Shown: one piece after another, positions 23,967 through 29,251 of the stretch
Position numbering within the stretch: the first letter of the stretch is position 1
How the letters are laid out: each line of letters opens with the position of its first letter
Source of the DNA: DASWJS01 sp036397035
Lineage (GTDB): Bacteria > Actinomycetota > AC-67
Assembly: GCA_036397035.1 (NCBI GenBank)
Contig: DASWJS010000028.1
Span: forward strand, 1 to 29,251
DNA length: 29,251 nt
Direction: 5' to 3'
Program-made: the position numbers and the translations under genes
Notes under the pieces: model-generated
Told to the model about the DNA's origin: nothing
The model's input: the letters and a program-made list of their open reading frames with translations, nothing else
Databases searched by the model: none

Positions 23967-23995
23967 ATACTCGCAGGCAAGCCGCGCGCGGTCAA
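23967..23995 (-). promoter_or_regulatory. leuA promoter
   Basis: TTGACC (-35, 23990-23995) and GAGTAT (-10, 23967-23972) on the minus strand are 17 bp apart. The predicted transcript start is at or 1-2 nt before the leader-peptide ATG at 23958. Confidence 0.65.
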
Positions 23996-24013
23996 CCCCG
24001 AATCGCTCCCTCA

Positions 24014-24310
24014 TCAAGGAAGCAGTTCGGCGATCGGGATGAATACCTCCGTTCGCAGCTCGTCCGGTGGAGTACTGCCCGGGGCGTCGACGTAGGACTC
24101 GAACGGCGGGCCGTTGTCCGCATGGCCGTTCTCCGCGATCCATTTGTAGAGCGCGTCGTAGGTGCCCCGAAGGTTGTCGTACGAGCCGCGATGCACCACG
24201 ACCGCGTACCGGCCCCCCGCGATCTCTCCCGGCTCGACGTCGCCGGAGGCCGGGAGATGTTCGTTCACCGGAATCCCGATCTCGACGTCGATTCCTTCGG
24301 GCGAATACAA
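24014..24310 (-). CDS. GyrI-like effector-binding domain protein, N-terminally truncated (possible remnant)
   Basis: The 98-aa frame matches the C-terminal half of a GyrI-like/AraC effector-binding domain: VDVEIGIPV near the start, IAGGRYAVVVHRGSYDNL, YDALYKWIAENG, PPFESYVDAPG and a terminal TEVFIPI. A full domain is about 150 aa, so the first repeat is missing. The only start is TTG, with no ribosome-binding site. Family-like sequence (AFGLYHLYSPEG) continues in frame upstream of the TTG right up to the stop codon of the enoyl-CoA hydratase gene. It may be a deletion remnant, or be made by translational coupling. Confidence 0.55.
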   Translation of the reverse strand: MYSPEGIDVEIGIPVNEHLPASGDVEPGEIAGGRYAVVVHRGSYDNLRGTYDALYKWIAENGHADNGPPFESYVDAPGSTPPDELRTEVFIPIAELLP

Positions 24311-24337
24311 GTGGTACAGACCGAAGGCCGGCTTCCG

Positions 24338-25117
24338 TCACCGGCCTTGGAAGACCGGTGCCCGTTTCTCGATCAGCGCGGAGATCCCCTCGGCGACGTC
24401 CGCGCTCGCCAAGACCCGGCTGTTGCGCTCCAGCAGCACCGCGCGCGCGGCGTCGCGAGACGCGCGCTCGGCCGCCCGAGCGGACGCGATCGCCGCCTGG
24501 ACTGCCAGCGGTGCGTTCGCCGCGATCACATTGGCGATCTCCACCGCCCGCTCCAAATGCGTCCCCTTCGGAACGGTCTCGCTGATCAGACCGAGCCGCA
24601 GCGCCGCGTCGGCATCGAACCGCTCGGCCGAGACCAAATAGCGATACCCCGCGGAGCCCAGCCGCGCCGGCAGCCGGAAGGTCGCCCCACCCAACGGGAA
24701 CACGCCGCGCGCCACCTCGAGCTGCGCGAACTTCGTCCCCTCGGCCGCGATCGCCACCTGCGAGGCGAGCATCAGCTCGATCCCGAGCGTGTTGCACGTG
24801 CCGTGCGCCGCCACGACGACCGGCTTCGGGCACGGCTCGGCGAACAAGTCCCACGGGTCGTACCCGTCCTCCGGGTAGACCATGCTGAGGTCGCCCGCCG
24901 CCACCGCGGGCGCGACCGAGGCCAAATCCAGCCCGGCGGTGAATCCCCCGCCGTGGCCATAGATCACCCCGACGCGCAAGTCCGGATCGTCGCCGAGCGT
25001 CCGGTAGGCGCGCGACACCGTCTGGATGACCTCCAGGTCCCACAAGTTGTACGCGTCGGGCCGGTTCACCCCGATCAACAGGACAGGCCCTTCGCGCTCG
25101 ACCGTCACGACGCTCAT
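24338..25117 (-). CDS. Enoyl-CoA hydratase/isomerase (crotonase) family protein
   Basis: A 259-aa crotonase-fold enzyme acting on acyl-CoA thioesters. The N-terminal part has LLIGVNRPDAYN and FTAGLDLASV (CoA-ester binding), then HGTCNTLGIELMLASQVAIA and FAQLEVARGVFPLGGA. Both Glu positions used by hydratases (in GIELM and QLEVA) are present, but the usual GGG of the oxyanion region is NTLG, so specificity is uncertain. The C-terminus, ALIEKRAPVFQGR, is canonical. ATG start follows GGAGGGGGA. The truncated GyrI-like frame continues directly after its stop. Confidence 0.88.
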   Translation of the reverse strand: MSVVTVEREGPVLLIGVNRPDAYNLWDLEVIQTVSRAYRTLGDDPDLRVGVIYGHGGGFTAGLDLASVAPAVAAGDLSMVYPEDGYDPWDLFAEPCPKPVVVAAHGTCNTLGIELMLASQVAIAAEGTKFAQLEVARGVFPLGGATFRLPARLGSAGYRYLVSAERFDADAALRLGLISETVPKGTHLERAVEIANVIAANAPLAVQAAIASARAAERASRDAARAVLLERNSRVLASADVAEGISALIEKRAPVFQGR

Positions 25118-25243
25118 CGAAGTCCCCCTCCGGCGAGCGCGTCTCAGTCACGCCCCCGATTCTGCGTGCGAATCACCAGCTTCAATCCGGACCACGTCTC
25201 ATCGACCGCGCACACTTTCACATCGACGAGCCCGAGAGCCCGT

Positions 25244-25588
25244 TCAGGCGCTGATCGAGGCGACCTGGTCCAGGAAGTTCGCTCCGAACTGGCTCAGCGC
25301 CGCGCGCGCCTCCGGGCTCACGTCGCCGCTCACATCCACTCGCTCGACCTCGACAAGACCCATGTACCGCTCGAGGTACCCGGCCGCCTGCGCGGCACCG
25401 AAGTGCTCAAGGAACGCGGCGCTGTCGGCGTACACGTCGACGTTCCGGAACGCACCCTCCGGCGACACCAGCCAGTCGTATCGAAGCGTGCCCTCCTCGT
25501 CCGAGGCAACCTTGCACATCTCCGCGCCCAACTCCCGGTAGCCGTCGGGGTCCTTCAACTTCCCCGTAAGTACGACCTCGATGCTCAT
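25244..25588 (-). CDS. Antibiotic biosynthesis monooxygenase (ABM)-like fold protein
   Basis: A 114-aa protein with a ferredoxin-like alpha/beta dimeric barrel pattern: SIEVVLTGKLKDPDGYRELG, then EEGTLRYDWLVSPEG, NVDVYADSAAFLEHFG and a C-terminal strand plus helix. Such proteins (YgiN/ABM-type) include cofactor-free quinol monooxygenases and many of unknown role. ATG 25588 is chosen because AAGGAG is 5 nt upstream; the in-frame GTG two codons earlier overlaps that ribosome-binding site. Confidence 0.7.
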   Translation of the reverse strand: MSIEVVLTGKLKDPDGYRELGAEMCKVASDEEGTLRYDWLVSPEGAFRNVDVYADSAAFLEHFGAAQAAGYLERYMGLVEVERVDVSGDVSPEARAALSQFGANFLDQVASISA

Positions 25589-25717
25589 GTCCACTCCTTC
25601 CGTTTCGGCTGCGCCGTCGTCAACACTCGCACAGCGCGCGACGCCGCGTCCAGAGCGGTACTCGGGCCGAGCGCCGGACGCTCAAAGACCGGCAACTGCG
25701 CGCAGGCGGACACTCAG

Positions 25718-25957
25718 TCAGCCCTGCACGATCGACGCGATCCAGATCGCCAGCACGAGCACGCCGACGACCACACCCGGGAAGACCACCGCCTTGATCC
25801 AGTCGGCGCGCGTCTGACGCCACGGGTGCCGAAGCCGCCGCCCCGGCGGACGCCGCATCGCCGGATGCCCGTCCAGCTCCCACGCGTACGGGTGATACGG
25901 CTTGGAGCCGGACTCAATGAACTCCCGACGCTCCCGCTCGAAATCTCCCTTGCCCAC
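25718..25957 (-). CDS. Small single-pass membrane protein
   Basis: A 79-aa protein with a charged, Arg/Pro-rich N-terminal ~50 residues (YHPYAWELDGHPAMRRP) and one C-terminal hydrophobic helix (WIKAVVFPGVVVGVLVLAIW). By the positive-inside rule the N-terminus faces the cytoplasm. GTG start supported by GGGAGGTGA upstream. I do not recognise a family. Codon use is like that of the high-GC neighbours. Confidence 0.6.
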   Translation of the reverse strand: MGKGDFERERREFIESGSKPYHPYAWELDGHPAMRRPPGRRLRHPWRQTRADWIKAVVFPGVVVGVLVLAIWIASIVQG

Positions 25958-26060
25958 AGGTCACCTCCCAAGCCGCCTCGCAACCGGATAGAGCCTTCGT
26001 GTGGCGTAGCGCAACCAAGACTTGCCCGCCGACCGATAACTACCTCCCCGGGCAGTCGCG

Positions 26061-26351
26061 TCAGGCGCTCAGAGCGTCCCGCACGGCATCCGGATGCGTC
26101 TCGGCGACTCGTAGCAAGGCACGGGCAGGGCCCTCCGGATGCCGCCGTCCCTGCTCCCAGTTCTGCAGCGTCGAGACACTCACCCCGATCAGAAGGGCGA
26201 ACTCGGATTGCGACAGTCCAAGCCGCTGTCTGATCTTGCGGACGTCAGCAGGCTTGAACGTCAGCCGGCGCGAGGCACGTCGTTCTCCTCGCTTGATCTT
26301 GCCGGACTCACGAACGCTCGCGATCAAGTCCTCGAATTCACTCGATTTCAC
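26061..26351 (-). CDS. higA: HigA-type antitoxin, XRE helix-turn-helix
   Basis: A 96-aa antitoxin. The N-terminal ~35 residues are basic and probably bind the toxin. The HTH covers ~38-75 (ADVRKIRQRLGLSQSEFALL, then GVSVSTLQNWEQGRRHPEGP), ending LLRVAETHPDAV as in HigA-2/MqsA-like antitoxins. Its GTG overlaps the toxin stop codon (GTGA), giving the toxin-first order of higBA modules. It should repress its own promoter at 26671-26699. Confidence 0.88.
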   Translation of the reverse strand: MKSSEFEDLIASVRESGKIKRGERRASRRLTFKPADVRKIRQRLGLSQSEFALLIGVSVSTLQNWEQGRRHPEGPARALLRVAETHPDAVRDALSA

Positions 26352-26665
26352 CGCAACTCCTCCCGCACGATCCGGCCAAGCTCCCTTAGTTGATCTCTCG
26401 TGAGATCAGCCTGCCGCGACTTCTCGATGGCGTAAAGCAAGTAGAGACATGACGCCGGTGCATCCCAGAAGTAGAACACGCGAAGGTCACCACGTTTCCC
26501 ACGCCCCGACCGTCCCCATCTGAGCTTCCGCAACCCATGAGCGCCCTTAATCAGCGTGCCTTGCCCTGGCCGGAGAACCAGAGCGATCTGCAATTGACGC
26601 AGGTCCTCATCCGCCAGGAGGCGAGCCGCGACACGAGTGAAGACCTGCGTCTCGACGACAACCAT
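26348..26665 (-). CDS. higB: HigB/RelE-family type II toxin
   Basis: A 105-aa RelE-superfamily toxin of the HigB-2 kind, expected to cleave mRNA on the ribosome. Characteristic blocks are LIKGAHGLRKLRWGRSGRGK, a basic GDLRVFYFWD strand, LYLLYAIEKSRQADLT and the terminal RIVREEL. It heads the operon and looks leaderless: the ATG is 5 nt after the -10 box, with no Shine-Dalgarno. It is neutralised by the HigA product encoded downstream. Confidence 0.88.
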   Translation of the reverse strand: MVVVETQVFTRVAARLLADEDLRQLQIALVLRPGQGTLIKGAHGLRKLRWGRSGRGKRGDLRVFYFWDAPASCLYLLYAIEKSRQADLTRDQLRELGRIVREELR

Positions 26666-26670
26666 GGCGC

Positions 26671-26699
26671 ACTATACGCCAGTGACGTATACCCGTCAA
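26671..26699 (-). promoter_or_regulatory. higBA promoter with nested palindromic operators
   Basis: TTGACG (-35, 26694-26699) and TATAGT (-10, 26671-26676) are 17 bp apart on the minus strand. Two overlapping inverted repeats cover the promoter: TATACG-7-CGTATA (26673-26691) and TGACG-6-CGTCA (26683-26698). HigA binding there would block RNA polymerase. Confidence 0.75.
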
Positions 26700-27115
26700 G
26701 TGCAGCTCGCGGCAGCGACCGGTCGGGCCCCGAGATTAGCCGGCCGCCTCTGATTGATCGCTTCCCGGAGCTGTTCGCGCGGCGCATCGTTCAATGGTGC
26801 CGAGGCCAGAACGCAGCGGCAACGCCGAGCTTCGAGCACAACGACGTTGGACCCCCTCGGCCAATCGCGCGGCGTACTGCCCCGGACACCGGGGGAAGTT
26901 GTTCGGGTCGCAGACCTACGGGGGACACGCGGTAGGTTTTCCATCAACTCTTCGTCGGTGAGGCCACGCGCCGTCTTTCACGGCTCGAACTTCATGATTT
27001 CTCCCCAGCCGATTACTCGGTTTGGGGCCCAATGCTCAGCACCAGTGGCGGTGTGCAGCGCCGTCCGCTGAATGCTGCTTTGACGCCGAACCTCCAATAC
27101 TCGTGGACAAAGACG
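26700..27115. other. Gene-poor stretch between the TA module and the TIR gene
   Basis: No frame looks coding: the available ORFs are short, compositionally poor and lack ribosome-binding sites. Two hairpins are visible, CCCCGG-ACA-CCGGGG (26880-26894 region) and ACCTAC-12-GTAGGT followed by TTT (26914-26940). These could end transcription from the left, but neither is placed right after a gene. It may be a decayed remnant separating two accessory modules. Confidence 0.4.
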
Positions 27116-28192
27116 CTAGAGTTCTATCGACTCGTGGTCAACTTGGTTAGCCTTGGGCTTCCTCTTCGGGCGCGGCTTCTTCATTTCAAGAGTCCGTCTC
27201 AGCGTGTGTTCGAGCATCCGAGGGAACTCCATCGCAATCATGTGGTGTTCCTTGCGGCCGAAGCCGAACTCCTCCATGAACGGGCCACGCATCACCATCT
27301 CGGAGAGCCGCCGGATCCGCTTGATCTCGCGCTCAATCCCTTCGATGTTTCCGCTCTTCACAGCTCGGTAGACCTCCATCGCCAACTCGTACAGCCACGG
27401 CAGGTCGTCTCGGACAATGCTGGCCGCCATGAGGATTGCAACCGGATCGCCGGGCTCCCCTGACATGTACATGAGCTCCTCGAACATCATCGGGTCAAGC
27501 CGCCGCATGCGACGGCGACGAAACGGATCTCCTTCATCAGCAAGGCGCTCAGCCACGCGCGAAGGCAAAGTTTTCATCTCTTCAATGAGCTTGGCAACTG
27601 AACTCTCTTCCGCGCCGCCCGATGTCGTCTTCTTTCCGCCGGAGGGTCCGAGCGCCTTCACGATCGACGCTTCGGTTTCCTTAAATGCTTGGACCTGCGC
27701 TCTCACGACGTCAGCATCAAGCTCCAACCCCGACACCCGACGGGCAAGCTGATGTACGAGTTTAGTGAGGTCCTCCTCGCCGTCGTCCATGTTCTGAAAC
27801 TGGTAAAACGGTCCGGCGCTCACTCTGCTCAGCGGAACACCAAGTGCAACTCCGACGACGGGAGTATCGAGCTTGCCCTTGGCGACGCCAGCTTCGAAGA
27901 GAATCCACGGCCTGTCGAGGCTCCGCTCAGTAAAGAGACACACCACATCTGATGTCGATTGGAGCTGCGTCATGAGTCGCTTGTACCACTCCTCTCCGAA
28001 ATCGATGCCGCCTCCGGCCTTCTTGTCCGAGGAGCGGAACGTCTTGATCATGCCAGCACTCACACTCTTGAGGAGCTTACTGAAGGCCTCGGCGAGTTCT
28101 GCATCACGAGAGTCATGGCTAATGAACACCAGCGGCCCTTCGGCCAACGTGTCAGTCTCGGGGGCAGCTCGGCCTTCTCCTGCGTCGGTCAT
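27116..28192 (-). CDS. TIR-domain protein with unassigned helical C-terminal region
   Basis: A 358-aa protein. Residues ~20-150 form a bacterial TIR-like domain: LVFISHDSRDAELAEAFSKL, a FRSSDKKAGGGIDFGEEW loop, DVVCLFTERSLDRPW and LFEAGVAKGK, where E100 sits at the position of the catalytic Glu of NAD+-hydrolysing TIRs. A Gly/Ser/Lys linker (~182-198) leads to a charged, mostly helical region (200-340) that I do not recognise, and a Lys/Arg/Pro-rich end. Start supported by GAGGGGAG upstream of the ATG. It lies 129 bp downstream of an unknown gene on the same strand. NADase activity and a defence role are inferences. Confidence 0.85.
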   Translation of the reverse strand: MTDAGEGRAAPETDTLAEGPLVFISHDSRDAELAEAFSKLLKSVSAGMIKTFRSSDKKAGGGIDFGEEWYKRLMTQLQSTSDVVCLFTERSLDRPWILFEAGVAKGKLDTPVVGVALGVPLSRVSAGPFYQFQNMDDGEEDLTKLVHQLARRVSGLELDADVVRAQVQAFKETEASIVKALGPSGGKKTTSGGAEESSVAKLIEEMKTLPSRVAERLADEGDPFRRRRMRRLDPMMFEELMYMSGEPGDPVAILMAASIVRDDLPWLYELAMEVYRAVKSGNIEGIEREIKRIRRLSEMVMRGPFMEEFGFGRKEHHMIAMEFPRMLEHTLRRTLEMKKPRPKRKPKANQVDHESIEL

Positions 28193-28226
28193 CGGATTTA
28201 CTCCCCTCGTCTAGCCTCTGTGTTCA

Positions 28227-28316
28227 GGTTGCATTGGAAACACGTCGTCGAGCCGCCTAAACGAAACGACGGCTTCAGCTGCACCACGTCGCGAGGCGTA
28301 GGCGTCAGATGCAACC
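28227..28316. repeat. 8-bp inverted repeat in the gap between the unknown gene and the TIR gene
   Basis: GGTTGCAT (28227-28234) and ATGCAACC (28309-28316) are exact reverse complements 74 bp apart, filling most of the 129-bp intergenic gap. They could close a structured RNA or be an operator pair. Confidence 0.4.
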
Positions 28317-28321
28317 GCGAG

Positions 28322-28948
28322 TCAGACATCGCCGTCATGCTTGAGCTGAATGAGAGGCTCGACGTCCACCATTGCTTCGGAAGCGGAAGTGGAGTGCGGT
28401 TCCTGCGAAACCTCGACCCTTCGCAAGTCTTGCTCCATCATCTTGTGAAGGGCGCGACGGCGTGCGAACGTGCTCCAGGCCTGCATGTACGCCATCTTGA
28501 GGTCCGGGCTTGCGTTTGGAAAGTTCTCGCGGAGAAACCGAAGTCTGGAGTCATCGAAGTTCTGATCCTCCCGGAGGATCCGGCGGTACCACACGGAAGC
28601 CCCGCCGAGCGCAACGACCCAAGTGAGAACAGGATCCAACTGTCCCAGAAATTCGAAGATTCCCGACCCTCGATCGACTCGGTGCAGGAAGATCGGAGCG
28701 GCCGAATCGTACGCGGAGGGTGCGAAGCACTCGGCCTTAACATCGTGGAATGTGCCCTTGACCGTCTTGTAGATCGCTTCGAAATCGAATAGTGGAAGAT
28801 TGGTCGGATGGCCCTCGAATGTGAGTCGCAGGAGATACAGAGTGCTACTTTCCACCTTCGCGACGTAGCCACGGCCTGACTCGAAGACGCCCCAGACAGC
28901 GTCGGCGTCCAAGCCCTTTCCCATCCAGTATTCATCGAAGCCGGTCAT
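28322..28948 (-). CDS. Unrecognised 208-aa protein, partner gene of the TIR protein
   Basis: I do not recognise this family. Residues 1-~90 look like a compact alpha/beta domain (STLYLLRLTFEGHP, FDFEAIYKTVKGTFHDVKA). A motif RGSGIFEFLGQLDPVLTW (93-110) runs into a short hydrophobic stretch (WVVALGGASVWY, 110-121) that could be a membrane-hugging or buried helix. Residues 125-180 are charged and helical, and the last ~28 are probably disordered. An in-frame TAG directly before the ATG fixes the earliest start. AGGAG is 13 nt upstream, farther than usual. It is upstream of and on the same strand as the TIR gene. Confidence 0.75.
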   Translation of the reverse strand: MTGFDEYWMGKGLDADAVWGVFESGRGYVAKVESSTLYLLRLTFEGHPTNLPLFDFEAIYKTVKGTFHDVKAECFAPSAYDSAAPIFLHRVDRGSGIFEFLGQLDPVLTWVVALGGASVWYRRILREDQNFDDSRLRFLRENFPNASPDLKMAYMQAWSTFARRRALHKMMEQDLRRVEVSQEPHSTSASEAMVDVEPLIQLKHDGDV

Positions 28949-29251
28949 CTACGATGTCTTACTCCTGCTTAGGCCACCAGGATATGTGCCCGCGGCGGTC
29001 GGGGCAATGCGCCCGCATCCGCGCGCCACGAGCCACGTAGAGTCTATTATCTCGACCCGTGATCGGATCATGTTCCCACCCTGTGCATGATATCCGGCTT
29101 GCCGGGACAGCAGAGCCCGCGGTCCCAGGGTTCCAGCCAATGCACGCATGGCGGCCCCCGCGCCCGCGGAAGCTGGAGCGGGCGGGCGGGGATCGCCGGG
29201 AGCGGGGACTCGGTGGGCCCCTCGAACGGCGCGCCAGCGACGTGAGAGGGA
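28949..29251. other. Non-coding stretch at the window end
   Basis: No credible gene. The one open frame here (28949-29149, minus) has no ribosome-binding site and ends on the TAG abutting the next ATG. Bases up to ~29100 are relatively AT-rich and contain the candidate promoter of the unknown gene. The last ~100 bases are very GC-rich without visible coding pattern. Confidence 0.4.
28979..29007 (-). promoter_or_regulatory. Candidate promoter for the unknown gene-TIR unit
   Basis: TTGCCC (-35, 29002-29007) and TATCCT (-10, 28979-28984) on the minus strand are 17 bp apart. Transcription would start about 24 nt before the ATG at 28948, leaving room for the AGGAG. Confidence 0.45.

Noticed and set aside
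24122..26233. 703-aa plus-strand ORF
   Set aside because: Arg/His/Pro-rich shadow in high-GC DNA antisense to four minus-strand genes that have domains and ribosome-binding sites.
26696..26947. Minus-strand ORF of 83 aa next to higB
   Set aside because: Arg/Pro-rich translation without family resemblance, no ribosome-binding site, and overlapping the higBA -35 region.
28227..28316. Possible integron attC site in the TIR unit
   Set aside because: The arms (GGTTGCAT/ATGCAACC) do not fit the attC core GTTRRRY, and no integrase or cassette array is present.
27959..28792. Long plus-strand ORF antisense to the TIR and unknown genes
   Set aside because: The minus-strand frames carry recognisable TIR motifs, ribosome-binding sites and a plausible promoter; the plus frame is a shadow.
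28949..29149. Minus-strand ORF of 66 aa upstream of the unknown gene
   Set aside because: It has no ribosome-binding site, ends on the TAG touching the next ATG, and covers the candidate promoter; its composition is not protein-like.

Overview
The window reads as chromosomal DNA of a high-GC actinobacterium, possibly a deep-branching class such as Thermoleophilia. The class is a guess; the phylum is better supported. Supporting signs are a CofC/FbiD-type F420 enzyme, a mycothiol-dependent maleylpyruvate isomerase family protein, HU with a lysine/alanine-rich tail, gltX followed by tRNA-Gln and tRNA-Glu, TANNNT-type -10 boxes, and several genes that look leaderless. Genes are densely packed, and most operon junctions are 4-bp ATGA or GTGA overlaps.

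Region 1 (1-9.1 kb) is housekeeping. It starts with the 5' part of a secreted protein (minus) and a stand-alone Lrp/AsnC-type RAM domain (plus). A tight minus-strand operon follows, plsC > gpsA > cystathionine gamma-synthase-type enzyme > ddl > ilvA, covering phospholipid precursors, sulfur amino acids, cell-wall D-Ala-D-Ala and 2-oxobutyrate. Divergent from it are cofC and a cold-shock-like protein, which face HU across a shared terminator. A single-domain response regulator and a short PucR-type regulator come next.

Region 2 (9.2-11.5 kb) holds gltX with its two cognate-type tRNAs directly downstream, then a small stand-alone XRE protein with an inverted repeat upstream. The GluRS has an unusual pair of active-site substitutions.

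Region 3 (11.5-24.0 kb) is a branched-chain amino acid block. The minus operon is MDMPI-like protein > leuB > ilvE > cimA > FAH-family protein. Divergent from it are an XRE-cupin regulator > leuC > leuD > a membrane protein with an EEP-phosphodiesterase domain. Convergent to the last gene is a D-Ala-D-Ala carboxypeptidase whose 3' end overlaps it by 141 bp. Upstream of that is leuA, preceded by a leader with a tiny Leu-rich peptide and an intrinsic terminator (a leucine attenuator). With cimA and leuBCD the cell can make 2-oxobutyrate from pyruvate and acetyl-CoA; ilvA offers a second route from threonine.

Region 4 (24.0-26.0 kb) carries a truncated GyrI-like domain, an enoyl-CoA hydratase-family protein, an ABM-like monooxygenase-fold protein and a small membrane protein, all on the minus strand.

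Region 5 (26.0-29.25 kb) is accessory. It has a HigBA-type toxin-antitoxin pair with a leaderless, palindrome-rich promoter, a gene-poor gap, and a two-gene unit: an unrecognised 208-aa protein followed by a TIR-domain protein with a large unassigned C-terminal region. By eye, GC falls and A/T-ending codons rise here. This pair is the best candidate for an undescribed (probably anti-phage or other conflict) system.
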